A stretch of 64,000 nt of DNA from Acetobacter ghanensis (GCF_001499675.1 NZ_LN609302.1:2451896-2515895); one strand, 5' to 3'; shown: positions 44,698 to 55,156, counted from the first letter of the stretch. The notes: generated by a model from the sequence alone, not told the origin. Numbers and translations: made by a program.

Positions 44698-45378
44698 ATG
44701 CCAGATGCCCAGACACCTTTAACTCCCATAGCTGTTTCCGCGCGCCGTATTCTGGTGCTTGGTATTCTGGCGGGGCATGTGGATGCACTCAGCTTTGCCC
44801 ATCTGGGAGGGCTATTTGCCAGCGCCATGACCGGCAACACCACGCATCTGTCCGCGGCACTCACCCATGCCAACTGGCATTACGCCGTACGGCTGACCTG
44901 TGTGCTGGGCATTTTTTTTGGCACGGCTTTTCTGGTCAGCCTTGGCCGCCTGCGCTGGGGTGTAACCAAAAGCATCGGGCTCATGGTGCTGTTGCTGGTT
45001 ATTGTGCAAGCTGCGCAGTTCTCCCCTCATGCACGCCTTGCCGAGCTTGTGCTGCTGCCTGCCCTTATGGCTGTGCAGGGGGCAAGCTTTGCCCGTTTTT
45101 CCGGCAACGCCATTCAAACCGTGGTTATTACCAGTAACATGCTCAAATGCGCCTCTGCTCTGGCATCTGCCGTGGCCGTACACTGCAAAAGCACCAGAGC
45201 CGCACCACCTGCACCCGGCGCCATTGTGCTACCTGCCCTCTCATGGGGTGGGTTTGCCTGTGGAGCGCTTATTGGCGCGCTGGCCCTGCTATGGGGGACG
45301 CCCATGCCTTTTCTGTGGCCATTACCGTGGCTGGCTATTCTTTATATTGACATAAAGCGGGCAGGAGCCAGAAACTAA
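44698..45378 (+). CDS. YoaK/DUF1275 family membrane protein
   Basis: A 226-residue inner-membrane protein with about six hydrophobic segments. The family block GHVDALSFAHLGGLFASAMTGN-type sequence (about residues 26-48) is characteristic of YoaK/DUF1275, as is NAIQTVVITSNM further on. The molecular function of the family is not established. ATG 44698 is preferred to the upstream ATG at 44638 because the family N-terminus begins there. Confidence 0.82.
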   Translation: MPDAQTPLTPIAVSARRILVLGILAGHVDALSFAHLGGLFASAMTGNTTHLSAALTHANWHYAVRLTCVLGIFFGTAFLVSLGRLRWGVTKSIGLMVLLLVIVQAAQFSPHARLAELVLLPALMAVQGASFARFSGNAIQTVVITSNMLKCASALASAVAVHCKSTRAAPPAPGAIVLPALSWGGFACGALIGALALLWGTPMPFLWPLPWLAILYIDIKRAGARN

Positions 45379-45383
45379 GAGGC

Positions 45384-46013
45384 ATGACGTCTCGCCTTGC
45401 CTCCCGCTTTTCCGCCCCTCTTCCCCACGTTTTCTCCCGTGCCGCCCTTGCCAGCCTTCTGGCTCTTGGTGGGTGTGGCTACTATTCATCCCGCGTTGCC
45501 CATAAAGGGCAACTGGTTGTGCTGGGCATGACCAACGAGGACCTGCAAGCCTGCATTGGCGTACCCGACAAAATGCAGACCATTAACAAACATGTGCAGA
45601 TCTACCAGTACACACGGGGCACCAACATACCTGCCACAAACGATTCGACACTGATCCCGCTGCAAACACTGGTAAATCTGACGCAAACAACCCTTGGGGG
45701 CGCAGGGGCAACCTGTGTGGCATCCATCCGACTGGTAGATGGCAGGGTGACGGACATGCATTACAGCGGCGATAATGACCAGATGATTGGCAGCGATGGT
45801 GTTTGTTCCACCATTGTAAAAGGGTGCCTGAACACCCCTGTAGCCTCTGGGCATAACGTATCGAGCAACATTTTTGGCCCGGTCTCGGCCTTTCATGCCC
45901 CTGATATTTCTCAATATACCAAGCAGCAGAAAATGGTCCTGCCCAAAGAACCGACCGAACCCGACACGCAGCCAGCAGGCCCAGCACCAACCACCCAACC
46001 AACAGCGCCATAA
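45384..46013 (+). CDS. Putative lipoprotein
   Basis: A 209-residue protein with a lipobox LALGGC (Cys31) after a short hydrophobic segment. The region LVVLGMTNEDLQACIGVPDKM resembles the SmpA/OmlA-like lipoprotein motif that precedes a small alpha/beta domain. The C-terminus is a Pro/Thr/Gln-rich tail. It begins 5 bases after the YoaK-like gene and is probably co-transcribed with it. Function unknown. Confidence 0.65.
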   Translation: MTSRLASRFSAPLPHVFSRAALASLLALGGCGYYSSRVAHKGQLVVLGMTNEDLQACIGVPDKMQTINKHVQIYQYTRGTNIPATNDSTLIPLQTLVNLTQTTLGGAGATCVASIRLVDGRVTDMHYSGDNDQMIGSDGVCSTIVKGCLNTPVASGHNVSSNIFGPVSAFHAPDISQYTKQQKMVLPKEPTEPDTQPAGPAPTTQPTAP

Positions 46014-46203
46014 CCCGCAACCTGCGCCGCACCGCCCGAAAACGCCGGAACGCCATGCAACAGATAGCTGTTGACCCCCAAAATCAAAGGAGTAGTGTGA
46101 CGCTGTCAGATTTGTGAATGAATCCGGCAGGTTCTGCACAGTAGGCTTTCCCCGCCAGAACACCAGCAGCTCCTGCCTTACAGGCTACAAAAGGGTTTTT
46201 GGA

Positions 46204-46380
46204 ATGGGCATTTATCTGTGTGTAACACTTCTGGGTCTTGACCTGATTGCTTACCTGCTGGGTGGCAACACCACTGCCTTTGGCATTGCGGTTGTGGCCT
46301 TCCTGATTCCGGTTGTCATCATGAGCAGCTACACGCTGACCCATATTGAAAAAGACGGCTCCCCCTCCGCTCATCACTGA
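46204..46380 (+). CDS. Small membrane protein
   Basis: A 58-residue protein with two predicted transmembrane segments (about 2-20 and 25-43) separated by GGNTT, and a charged C-terminus. The frame is open to ATG 46114, but the first 30 residues are not protein-like, so ATG 46204 is preferred. No family recognised. A strong terminator follows. Confidence 0.45.
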   Translation: MGIYLCVTLLGLDLIAYLLGGNTTAFGIAVVAFLIPVVIMSSYTLTHIEKDGSPSAHH

Positions 46381-46404
46381 GCCTTTACGGGTTATCCGTT
46401 AAAA

Positions 46405-46438
46405 AAGCCGCCAGCCCGCAAGGACTGGCGGCTTTTTT
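46405..46438. terminator. Bidirectional rho-independent terminator
   Basis: A perfect 8-bp stem, GCCGCCAG (46407-46414) with CTGGCGGC (46425-46432), is flanked by A6 and T6 tracts. It separates the small membrane protein from the convergent yggT. Confidence 0.9.
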
Positions 46439-46459
46439 GCGCCGGGAAAACCAAAAAAA

Positions 46460-46741
46460 CTAATGCAGGATAAGCGCGCGGAAAATATCTACCAGCAGCG
46501 GCTGCACGATGTACTGAATACCCAGCAGCACCACCATGGGGCTAAAGTCCACTCCCCCCGGTGTTGGTAGCACACGCCTGACGGGCGCAAGAACAGGTTC
46601 GGTCAACCGTTCCAAAAACATGCCAATCTTCCAGACCAGCTGGTTGCGGCTATCCAGTATGCCAAACGCATACAAATTAACAAAAATGCAGGATATGAGG
46701 AGAATCCAGCAATAAATCTCCAGTATCCGCGTCAGCACCAT
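46460..46741 (-). CDS. yggT: YggT family membrane protein
   Basis: A 93-residue integral membrane protein of the YggT family, with an N-terminal hydrophobic segment (LEIYCWILLISCIFVNLY) and a C-terminal one (PMVVLLGIQYIVQPLL). The conserved central block ERLTEPVLAPVRRVLPTPGGVDFSP lies between them. The family is tied to envelope or osmotic functions in other bacteria. The frame extends to 46867, but typical length and the start of the first segment favour ATG 46741. Confidence 0.85.
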   Translation of the reverse strand: MVLTRILEIYCWILLISCIFVNLYAFGILDSRNQLVWKIGMFLERLTEPVLAPVRRVLPTPGGVDFSPMVVLLGIQYIVQPLLVDIFRALILH

Positions 46742-46874
46742 GAAGAGCAAAAACACGATTAAAAACCAGCTCCTTACGAACAGCCCACAGGCATACCACC
46801 TTTGGTTATACACATTACAATACAGCTTGACAGAAAATTGGTAAGCCCTATAAACCACTCGCAACAAAACAGGC

Positions 46875-46950
46875 GGGGCTGTAGCTCAGATGGGAGAGCG
46901 CCTCGTTCGCAATGAGGAGGTCAGGGGTTCGATTCCCCTCAGCTCCACCA
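46875..46950 (+). tRNA. tRNA-Ala (CGC anticodon)
   Basis: A full cloverleaf of 76 bases. The acceptor arm GGGGCTG/CAGCTCC carries the G3-U70 wobble that identifies alanine tRNAs. The anticodon loop TTCGCAA gives anticodon CGC, reading GCG. The T arm has GGTTCGATTCC and the CCA end is encoded. It is the only RNA gene I find in the window. Confidence 0.95.
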
Positions 46951-47721
46951 ACCGCCTTGTTTTCCTGTTATTGTCTTCCCAAAATTCCCAATGACTGTAA
47001 ACCGCAGACAACAGGGTTTACAATTATCGCCATAGGGTGAATTTCGTTTTCTCTCGTCTGGCCCCAAGAGAAACTGACATGGCCATTTTCCCCAAGGTCA
47101 GCAAAATGGCATGACCAACGGCGCTCATGGGCAGCGGAGAGCCGTTGGCTGCGGCACCTTACCACATGCGTCATTTCCAAGGCAGGGTCCGCCTCCACAC
47201 GCAAGAAGTATTTCCAAAATACGCGCAGAACGGCTGGGCAGACTGTGCCCGCCCACACCAACGCAAACCATATGACCACAATCCCCAAATACTATATTTA
47301 AATATCGTATAATTGATTATGGCGTAAACAACACGCTACCTTGCACCGCCGCCACATACCGCGTTAATCTTCTATTTCTAAAATCTTCCTATATATAAAA
47401 TATGTATTGCAATTCCAACGCATCCGCTCACCCTATTTAGTTCTGATGCAGAAGCGCAAATTCCATTCACAATCATTGGAAAACAGACTATAAATACTTG
47501 TATTTTCATATTTTATGGATCAATCCACCTCACAAACCTCCGGCAGCAAATGACCTTCAGGATATATGATATATCCGCGTCTTCATTTCTTCATCTCATA
47601 CAAATATATTCTTACATATACAGATAAAATTTCGAAAACCGCTTACTTTCGTCATCATTCCCATTTCGAAAACAAATCAGTTCCATTACATTACAGTTCC
47701 GATAGACCCCAAGGAGCCCCC
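46951..47721. other. Long AT-rich intergenic region
   Basis: About 770 bases without a supported gene. The first 330 bases have normal GC and an antisense frame (46968-47288) that I do not trust. From about 47290 to 47700 the sequence is very AT-rich, unlike the rest of the window. It probably includes the promoter of the aldehyde dehydrogenase operon. No IS ends, long repeats or RNA structure could be made out. Confidence 0.4.
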
Positions 47722-48183
47722 ATGCTGACCCTGAACATAAACGGACAATCCCACCAGGTGGATGTCGATCCAGACACCCCTCTTCTGTGGGTTCTGCGCG
47801 ATGTTCTGGGCATGAACGCCACCAAATTTGGCTGTGGCATAGCGCAGTGCGGCGCCTGCACCGTGCATATGGATGGCCGCGCCGTACGGGCCTGTAACCT
47901 GCCTGTGGGCCTTATTGGGGACCAGCACATCAGCACATTGGAAGGGCTGGACACCACAGACCCCGTGGCAAAAGCCGTGCAGACCGCTTGGATTGCGCTG
48001 GATGTGGTACAGTGCGGCTATTGCCAACCCGGGCAGATTATGGCCGCCGTTGCCCTGCTACGCAGTGTTCCCCACCCAACGGATGAGCAGATAGACAGCG
48101 CCATGTCCGCCAACCTGTGCCGTTGCGGCACCTATATGCGTATCCGCGCCGCAATCCACCATGCGGCAGGAGAACTGGCATGA
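47722..48183 (+). CDS. Molybdenum aldehyde dehydrogenase, [2Fe-2S] subunit
   Basis: A 153-residue small subunit of the isoquinoline 1-oxidoreductase/aldehyde dehydrogenase type. It holds the plant-type cluster ([14 protein letters not shown]) and the second [2Fe-2S] site ([10 protein letters not shown] and LCRCGTY). It relays electrons from the Mo subunit towards the cytochrome subunit. An AAGGAG site precedes ATG 47722. The stop overlaps the large-subunit start (ATGA). Confidence 0.92.
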   Translation: MLTLNINGQSHQVDVDPDTPLLWVLRDVLGMNATKFGCGIAQCGACTVHMDGRAVRACNLPVGLIGDQHISTLEGLDTTDPVAKAVQTAWIALDVVQCGYCQPGQIMAAVALLRSVPHPTDEQIDSAMSANLCRCGTYMRIRAAIHHAAGELA

Positions 48184-50366
48184 CATCTCACACCGTTCCC
48201 AACGCCAGCCGTCGGCAGCTTCTGGGGGCCGGAGGCGCGCTCCTGCTGGCTACCCTGTGGCCCGTCCCACGTGGGCGAGCACAATCCTCCCCCCGGCCCG
48301 AGCAGGGTATGCTGGTGGAAAACGCACCGGGAGCCTTTGCCCCCAACGCCTATATCCGCATTACAGCAGACAACCGCATAACGCTCATCCTCCCTAATGT
48401 GGAAATGGGTCAGGGCATTTACACCTCATCCGTCATGCTGATTGCCGAAGAACTGGGCATAGATCTGCCGCAGGTGGATATTGAAGCAGCGCCGCCCGGT
48501 GCCGGGGCCGAAATTACGGGTGGCTCCACTTCCGTCATGACCGAGTGGCTACCGCTGCGTCAGGCTGGGGCAGCAGCACGGAGTATGCTGGTTCAGGCCG
48601 CTGCCACGCGCTGGCACGCCGCACCGGAGGACTGCATAACCCGCTCCACCACCATTATTCATGTGCCCACCAAACGCACACTGCCCTTTGGTGCAGTGGT
48701 TGCGGATGCTGCCGCCCTGCCCGTGCCGCAAAAACCAGCACTCAAGGACCCGGCCAGCTATACCCTTCTGGGCCGCTCCCAACATCGGATAGACAGCGCC
48801 ATAAAGGTTGAAGGACGCGCCATTTTTGGCATGGACGTTCAGATTCCGGGACAAAAAATTGGCACCGTGGCCGCCTGCCCCGTGGAGGGTGGCACCCTGT
48901 CCGGCATGAACAAGCAGGCTGCGCTAGCCGTTCGGGGCGTACTGGCCGTTCTGGTCAACGAACCCGGCAACACCGTATGCGTGGTGGCCGAGCATTACTG
49001 GGCCGCACGCAAGGGCCTGCGCGCCCTCAAGCCCCAATGGCATTATGGCCCCAATGCCCACGTAACCACCCAGACCATTTACGACCAGTTGCACGATGGG
49101 CTGACCGGGCCGGCCATTGTTGCCAATACCAAGGGGGATGCCCCGGCCATTCTGGCCCATGCGCCCACAACGCACACCGCCATCTACCAACAGCCCCTGC
49201 TGGCCCATGCCCCCATGGAGCCCATAAACTGCACGGCGCATGTCCGCACCGATGGGTGCGACGTATGGACCGGCACGCAGATTGCCGACCGTGCGCGGGA
49301 CACAGCCGCAGAGCTGACCGGCCTGCCCAAAGAGAAAATAACCGTCCACTGCCAGTATATTGGTGGGGGCTTTGGCCGCAGGCTGGAGCATGAATATGTC
49401 ACCCAGTGCATTCAGTTTGCCCGGCAGGTGCCCTACCCGCTCAAAATCATCTGGAGCCGTGAGGAGGACCTGACGCGGGACCGCTACCGCCCCGCCTATG
49501 TGGACCAGATGACCGCAGCACTGGATGACAAAGGCTTTATTACCGCCCTGACTCACCGCATTGTCGGCCCCGCCGTGGTGGCACGCTGGGACCCGCCAGA
49601 ACTGACCAAGGACGGATATGACGAGGACCTTTCGGTCGCCACCGTCATCACCCCTTACACTTACCCTGCCTACAGGCTGGAATTTGCCCGGCGGGAAGCC
49701 CCCGGCATTGTAACCGCATGGTGGCGCGGCGTTGGCGGCACACGGGGCCTGTTTGTGGTTGAAGGGTTTATTGACGAACTGGCCCACCGCGCAGGCATGG
49801 ACCCCGTAGCCTACCGGCGCGCCATGCTGGCCGAAAACCCGCGTGCTCTGGCCGTGCTGGACAGAGCCGCACACGCAGCCGGATGGGACACTCCCATACC
49901 ACAAGGGCGCGCACGCGGCGTGGCCGTGCAGTTTGCCTTTGGTTCCTACATGGCCACCATTGCAGAGGTGGAAATGCCCAGCCCCGACACGGTCATTATC
50001 CACCGCGTAACTGCTGTGGTGGATTGTGGGCGTGTGCTCAACCCCGATCAGGTTGTCTCGCAGATCGAAGGCGGGCTGATCTTTGGCTTTAGCGCCGCCC
50101 TGTATAATGAAATTACGTTGGAAGGCGGCCGGGTGCAGCAAAACAACTTCAACACATGGCGCGTCATGCGCATGAACGAAGCGCCCCGCCAGATTAATGT
50201 CCTGCTTATGCCCAGCACGGAAGACCCCGGCGGCATTGGTGAAGTTGGTACGGCGGCGGCTGCCCCCGTGCTGGCCAACGCCATGTCTGCCGCACAGGGG
50301 CGGCGTTACCGTACGCTGCCTCTTCTCTCCCCCCGCAATGGGGCAGACGGCAAGGAGCAAGGCTGA
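48180..50366 (+). CDS. Molybdenum aldehyde dehydrogenase, large molybdopterin subunit
   Basis: A 728-residue molybdopterin cytosine-dinucleotide-type subunit of the isoquinoline 1-oxidoreductase beta/aldehyde dehydrogenase family. The Tat signal [18 protein letters not shown] (about 9-26) sends the folded enzyme to the periplasm. Active-site blocks are [33 protein letters not shown] and the terminal [12 protein letters not shown], whose glutamate is the presumed base. In acetic acid bacteria such enzymes oxidise aldehydes to acids at the membrane without PQQ. The stop overlaps the next start (TGATG). Confidence 0.9.
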   Translation: MTSHTVPNASRRQLLGAGGALLLATLWPVPRGRAQSSPRPEQGMLVENAPGAFAPNAYIRITADNRITLILPNVEMGQGIYTSSVMLIAEELGIDLPQVDIEAAPPGAGAEITGGSTSVMTEWLPLRQAGAAARSMLVQAAATRWHAAPEDCITRSTTIIHVPTKRTLPFGAVVADAAALPVPQKPALKDPASYTLLGRSQHRIDSAIKVEGRAIFGMDVQIPGQKIGTVAACPVEGGTLSGMNKQAALAVRGVLAVLVNEPGNTVCVVAEHYWAARKGLRALKPQWHYGPNAHVTTQTIYDQLHDGLTGPAIVANTKGDAPAILAHAPTTHTAIYQQPLLAHAPMEPINCTAHVRTDGCDVWTGTQIADRARDTAAELTGLPKEKITVHCQYIGGGFGRRLEHEYVTQCIQFARQVPYPLKIIWSREEDLTRDRYRPAYVDQMTAALDDKGFITALTHRIVGPAVVARWDPPELTKDGYDEDLSVATVITPYTYPAYRLEFARREAPGIVTAWWRGVGGTRGLFVVEGFIDELAHRAGMDPVAYRRAMLAENPRALAVLDRAAHAAGWDTPIPQGRARGVAVQFAFGSYMATIAEVEMPSPDTVIIHRVTAVVDCGRVLNPDQVVSQIEGGLIFGFSAALYNEITLEGGRVQQNNFNTWRVMRMNEAPRQINVLLMPSTEDPGGIGEVGTAAAAPVLANAMSAAQGRRYRTLPLLSPRNGADGKEQG

Positions 50367-51613
50367 TGCCCACACGCCACACACCTTACCTGCTGGGCAT
50401 GCTTGCGGGTGTAGCCCTGCTGGCAGCCAACCCGGCCCATGCCGCCACATCCGCCGCTAATGTGGAAAACGGGCGGTATCTGGCCCACGCGGCAGACTGC
50501 GAGGTTTGCCATACAGCGGAAGGCGGCACGCCCTACGCTGGTGGCCGCGCCTTCAACCTGCCGGGTATTGGGGTTATCTACTCCCCCAACATCACACCGG
50601 ACAAAGCGGCAGGCATTGGCGCATGGACAGACCAGCAGTTTGTAGATGCCGTGCGCAAAGGCATATCCCCCGGCTGGAAGCACCTCTACCCCGCCATGCC
50701 CTACCCCGCCTATGCCCGCATGACGGACGCACAGGTGCGGGATATGCGCGCTTATCTGGCGACCCTGCCACCTTCCTCCAACAAAACACCAGCCAACAGC
50801 CTCAAGTTTCCGTTTTCCATACGCAGTTTCATGGTGTTCTGGAACGTATTAAACGGCCCAGCCTCCACTTATCCGGATGATCCGGGCAAATCGGCGGAAT
50901 GGAACCGGGGGCGGTATCTGGTGGAAGGCCCCGGCCATTGTGGAGACTGCCACACACCGCGCACCTTCTCCTTTGGGCTGGACAGTAGCAAGGCTTTGGG
51001 GGGCAGCGTGGTCAATGGCTGGCGCGCCTATAATCTGACGTCAGACAAACAGAGCGGCCTAGGCGCATGGACGGATGAGGAACTGGCCCAGTACCTTTCC
51101 ACCGGCCATGCAGATGGGCACGGCACGGCGTCGGGGGATATGGCGGATGTGATCGGCCATAGCCTGCGCTACCTGAACGCGCAGGATATTCACGCCATGG
51201 TGGTCTATCTGCGCAGTATTCCCCCGCTCCACACGGCAGCGGATACGGTGGAAACCAGAACTCCTGCCGCGGGGGACGCCACATTACCCCAGAACACGCG
51301 TGGCGCGCGCCTGTATGCCTCTGCTTGCGCCGGGTGCCACATGCCAGACGGTACAGGCCGCCAGTCCAGCTTTGCCACCATAACCGGGGCGCGCTCACTG
51401 GGGGCCGATAACGGGCGCAACCTTGTACAGGTATTGGTGCAAGGGAGCGGTATGCAAACCGCCACAGGTGTGCAGATTATGCCGCACTTTATTGGCGGAG
51501 GCCTTAGCGACCATGATCTGGCCGATATTGCCAGCTTTGTCATGACTCACTTCACCACGGCCACCCCCACCAACATGGAACGGGCCGTGCAAAACGCCAG
51601 ACAGGCCCCTTAA
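50366..51613 (+). CDS. Tri-haem cytochrome c subunit of the aldehyde dehydrogenase
   Basis: A 415-residue membrane-associated cytochrome with signal peptide (about 1-27, ending PAHA) and three haem sites: CEVCH (Cys45), CGDCH (near 190) and CAGCH (near 320). It resembles the AdhB/AldF-type subunit that delivers electrons to ubiquinone. Its start overlaps the large-subunit stop, completing a three-gene operon. Confidence 0.92.
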   Translation: MPTRHTPYLLGMLAGVALLAANPAHAATSAANVENGRYLAHAADCEVCHTAEGGTPYAGGRAFNLPGIGVIYSPNITPDKAAGIGAWTDQQFVDAVRKGISPGWKHLYPAMPYPAYARMTDAQVRDMRAYLATLPPSSNKTPANSLKFPFSIRSFMVFWNVLNGPASTYPDDPGKSAEWNRGRYLVEGPGHCGDCHTPRTFSFGLDSSKALGGSVVNGWRAYNLTSDKQSGLGAWTDEELAQYLSTGHADGHGTASGDMADVIGHSLRYLNAQDIHAMVVYLRSIPPLHTAADTVETRTPAAGDATLPQNTRGARLYASACAGCHMPDGTGRQSSFATITGARSLGADNGRNLVQVLVQGSGMQTATGVQIMPHFIGGGLSDHDLADIASFVMTHFTTATPTNMERAVQNARQAP

Positions 51614-51652
51614 GCTACACCAGAACGTAGGTTAGGAAGCCCCAAAAGCAGA

Positions 51653-51684
51653 CAGGCTGCGGAGCCATAAAGCGCCGCAGCCTG
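51653..51684. terminator. Hairpin terminator between convergent genes
   Basis: A perfect 10-bp stem, CAGGCTGCGG (51653-51662) with CCGCAGCCTG (51675-51684), lies between the cytochrome gene and the convergent aldehyde dehydrogenase. No long T tract is present. Confidence 0.55.
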
Positions 51685-51712
51685 CACCAAATACCAAGGT
51701 CGTTAACGCCTA

Positions 51713-53157
51713 TCAGGCATTCAGGTAAACGGTCTTGGTCTGCACGTAGGCTTCCAGACCGTGCTGGCCGTCTTCCCCTCCAAGACCGCTGTTTTTGTAG
51801 CCGTGGTGGAAGCCCTGCGGTTCCTCCCCGGCACCACGGTTGACGTACACCTCACCAAACTCCAGTTCGCGCGTCATCCGCAGCACCCGGCCCAGATCCT
51901 TGGTGAACAGGTAAGCGGAAAGGCCATACTGGCTATCGTTCGCCAGCTTCAGGGCTTCATCAAAATCACGCACCTTGAGTAGGGACAGAACAGGGCCGAA
52001 CACCTCATTCTGCACAATGTCCATACCATGCTTCACATTGCTCAGCAGGGTCGGGGCATAGTAGGTGCCGTGGTCATACGCGCCGCCTGTCAGCCGGTGG
52101 CCGCCCAGTTCCAGCTTGGCGCCCTGCGCCACGGCCTTCTGCACCATGGCATCCACCTTTCCAGCTCTGCCAGGCTCACCTTTGGCCCCATATCCGTGCC
52201 ATCCTGCATGGGGTCGCCCACCTTCAGCTTGGCAACGCGTTCACGCAGGCTGTTGGCAAAGCGGTCATAAACTGCCTCGTGCACATAGGTGCGTTCGTTG
52301 GAGGTGCAGACCTGACCACCGTTGAAGAAGCGCGCGCTCACCGCAGCTTCTACCGCAGCATCAATATCCGCATCTTCCATAACAATAAACGGCGCCTTAC
52401 CGCCCAGCTCCAACCGCACTTCCTTCAGATGTTCGGCAGCAGCAGCCATAATCTTCTTACCCGCAGGGGTAGAGCCGGTCATGGTAATAAGCGGCACATC
52501 CTTGTGCGCCACCAGCGGCACGCCCACATCCGGGCCATCACCCGTTACAACGTTCAGGACACCTTCGGGCAGACCGGCTTCCTCTGCCAGTGCGGCCAGC
52601 GCCAGACCGGAGAGCGGGCTTAACTCGTGCGGCTTGATGACAATGGTATTGCCCGCGGCTAGGGCCGGGCCAATTTTACGGGCACACAGGGCAAGGGGGA
52701 AGTTCCATGCGGCAATCCCGCCCACAACCCCATGCGGCACGCGGTCGATGAGAATTTTTTCCCCTTCGCGTTCACCCGGAATAATCTCACCTTGCAGGCG
52801 ACGTGTATTTTCCGCGGCAAAGCGCAAGAGCCCTGCTGCAAAATCCACTTCCACCCGTGCTTCTGCAATGGGCTTGCCCATTTCCGATGTAATGATGGTG
52901 GCGAGTTTTTCCTTGTCCCGCACAAGCAGTTTTTCCAACGCGTACAGGTAGTCCGCCCGTGCGGAGGCTGTCTTGCGGCTCCATGCGCCAAAGGCTGTGC
53001 GGGCTACGGCTACCGCCTTGTCCACATCCTGCGCATTCCCTTTGGCAACGGAGGCCACCTCGGTTCCATTTGCCGGGTTTTTGATGGTGATATAGTCACC
53101 AGAGCTGGGTTTAACCCACTGACCATTTATGAACAGGTCATGTTTTTTCAAAGACAT
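51713..53157 (-). pseudogene. NAD(P)-dependent aldehyde dehydrogenase (AldA-like), single frameshift
   Basis: A cytosolic aldehyde dehydrogenase split over two frames. The first (53157 to about 52160) has WNFPLALCARKIGPALAAGN, the catalytic pair Glu250 (LELGGKAP) and Cys284 (GGQVCTSNER), and ends at SLAELER. The second (to 51713) starts VDAMVQKAVAQGAKL and has NEVFGPVLSLL and the C-terminal SGLGGEDGQHGLEAYVQTK. Adding one A to an A3 run (T3 on the plus strand, 52158-52160) gives ELEKVDAM and a normal protein of about 481 residues. It is closest in style to lactaldehyde/glycolaldehyde dehydrogenases. ATG 53157 follows GAGGAA; TTG 53163 is less likely. Confidence 0.85.
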
Positions 53158-53257
53158 TTCCAATATTCCTCTAACAGTGTTGTCATGATTATTGGGAAAA
53201 AGACGACACTTTAAAAGTGATGATATGTGAGCAAACAGCTTACAAAAACTGAACAGG

Positions 53258-54121
53258 CTAAACCGCGGCTGCGCTCAGATGCTCCACAAGGCGCATAAGC
53301 AGCGGCATTGTGCCATCTCGCCGCCATACGCTGTACACCGGGGCTTCTGGCAGATCTGGCGGGGTCATAACGTGCAACCCCTGCGCGTAGGCAACAGGCA
53401 ACATTACATCCGGGCAGCAGCAGACCCCTAGCCCTGCCTGCACGCAGGAAAAAATAACGTGGTAGGACTCGATAGTCTGCACACGCCTTGGCACAATGCC
53501 GTTCCTGCGCATCCAGTTTTCAAACACGCTGCGGTAATAACAATCCGTATTAAACAGCAGAACATCCGTTTCTGCCCAGTTGATCTGGGCAAAGTCAGCC
53601 ACATGTGCCGGGGCCACAAGGCGGAGATGTTCCGTAAAAGCCAGACGACTTTCCAGCAACGGGTGTTCAATCGGGCCATCGGTCAGAGCCAGATCAATCT
53701 CCCGCGCCATCAGCATCTGCTCCAGCGTGTAACTGGCCCGTTTAAGCAGATGCAGTTCCACATCCGGGCAGGCCTGCATGAAGGAGGGGAGCTTTTGGGG
53801 CAGAAAATGGCGCAACGCCACATCCAGCGCCCCCAGCCGGAGCAGACCACGCGGCACGTCGGGTTCAAAAAAATGCTCCAGAGCCGAAGCCTGGCGCACA
53901 ACCTCCCGCGCCTCATCATAAAAAGCCCGGCCTGCTGGCGTTTCAATTAACCGGCCTTTTTCCCGCAGGAACAACGGCTGGTTAACAACCTGCTCCAGCT
54001 CCCGCAACCGAGCCGTTACGTTGGATGCAACGCAGTTGAGGCGGCGGGAGGCGGCCACAATCGACCCCTCCTCCATGACCGCGCAAAAAAACCGGAGCTG
54101 CGCAAGTTTGAGGCTGTCCAT
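53258..54121 (-). CDS. LysR-family transcriptional regulator
   Basis: A 287-residue LysR regulator with an N-terminal helix-turn-helix (residues about 4-62, FCAVMEEGSIVAASRRLN core) and a substrate-binding effector domain. It lies between, and on the same strand as, the aldo/keto reductase (13 bases upstream) and the aldehyde dehydrogenase (100 bases downstream). It may regulate those aldehyde-metabolising genes (inference). Confidence 0.85.
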   Translation of the reverse strand: MDSLKLAQLRFFCAVMEEGSIVAASRRLNCVASNVTARLRELEQVVNQPLFLREKGRLIETPAGRAFYDEAREVVRQASALEHFFEPDVPRGLLRLGALDVALRHFLPQKLPSFMQACPDVELHLLKRASYTLEQMLMAREIDLALTDGPIEHPLLESRLAFTEHLRLVAPAHVADFAQINWAETDVLLFNTDCYYRSVFENWMRRNGIVPRRVQTIESYHVIFSCVQAGLGVCCCPDVMLPVAYAQGLHVMTPPDLPEAPVYSVWRRDGTMPLLMRLVEHLSAAAV

Positions 54122-54134
54122 ACCTCAGACGCCC

Positions 54135-54971
54135 TCAGAACTCCTCATACGTGGCCGGGTCCTGCCCAAAGGACCGGCCATCTGGGCGGGCCAGCGTGGC
54201 AATATCCTTCATATCCTGTTCAGTCAGTTCAAAGTCGAACACGGACATGTTCTCAATCTGCCGTTCACGGTGCGAGGCTTTGGGAATGGGCACGGAGCCA
54301 ACCTGAACATGCCAGCGCAACACAACCTGAGCAGGAGTTTTGCCCAGCCGCTTGGCAATACGGCCGATCAGATCATCCGACAGGATTTTACCGCCACGGC
54401 CAATGGGGCTCCAGCCCTCGGTCACAATGCCGTGTTTCTTATGGTAGGCCCGCATATCATCCTGCGGGAAGTAGGGAGAAAGCTCGATCTGGTTGATAAC
54501 GGGCAGGATGCCGGTTTCCTGCTTCAGCTTGTCCAGATGTTCGGTCAGAAAATTGCACACGGCAATGGAGCGCACATAGCCCCGCTTCTGGGCTTCGATC
54601 AGCGCCTGCCATGCCTCCACGTACAGCCCTTTGCTGGGGTTGGGCCAGTGAATGAAGTACAGGTCGTAATACTCCAGCCCGGCACGGTAGAGGGATTCCT
54701 CAATACAGGTCAGGGCTTCGTCATACTTATGGTGGCGGCCGGGCAGCTTGGATGCAATGCTCAGGTTCTCGCGCTTGTGTCCGCTTTTGCGCACAGCCTC
54801 GCCAACGGCACCTTCATTTTCGTAATTAAAGGCACTGTCCAGCGCGCGGTAGCCCACATCCAACGCGCTGATCATGCTTTTAACACCTGCCGCGCCGTTT
54901 AGTTTGTATGTACCAAAAGCTATAAGTGGAAAGCTTCGGCCATCGGTCAGGGTTAGTTCAGGAATGCTCAC
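54135..54971 (-). CDS. Aldo/keto reductase
   Basis: A 278-residue NADPH-dependent aldo/keto reductase with the complete tetrad: Asp45 and Tyr50 (ALDSAFNYENE), Lys75 (IASKLPG) and His108 (YFIHWPNP). The C-terminal phosphate-binding loop is VPIPKASHRERQIEN. It reduces aldehydes or ketones, perhaps including 2,5-diketogluconate-type substrates common in acetic acid bacteria, but the substrate is not readable from sequence. It neighbours two aldehyde dehydrogenases. Confidence 0.88.
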   Translation of the reverse strand: MSIPELTLTDGRSFPLIAFGTYKLNGAAGVKSMISALDVGYRALDSAFNYENEGAVGEAVRKSGHKRENLSIASKLPGRHHKYDEALTCIEESLYRAGLEYYDLYFIHWPNPSKGLYVEAWQALIEAQKRGYVRSIAVCNFLTEHLDKLKQETGILPVINQIELSPYFPQDDMRAYHKKHGIVTEGWSPIGRGGKILSDDLIGRIAKRLGKTPAQVVLRWHVQVGSVPIPKASHRERQIENMSVFDFELTEQDMKDIATLARPDGRSFGQDPATYEEF

Positions 54972-55156
54972 GCCTGCGTTCTCCTTGAGTATGGATGGAC
55001 CCTGTGCAGTAGCTGCACAGTTGCCCTCAACGCCATTATGTGCATGAAGGTTCCGTCATCCACAAGACAGGAACAGGCAATGCGGCTGCATCCACAGCGG
55101 GGCAGACAGCCGCACGGCGGAGCATAACCGTAAACGCGGCTTATGCTCCTACGCTC

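Noticed and set aside
46968..47288. Minus-strand open frame of 106 codons after the tRNA
   Set aside because: There is a hydrophobic start but no family, no ribosome binding site I trust and no continuation of domain-like sequence. Could be a remnant; not annotated.
48924..50450. Minus-strand open frame of 508 codons
   Set aside because: It is antisense to the molybdenum aldehyde dehydrogenase large subunit, whose motifs are unmistakable.
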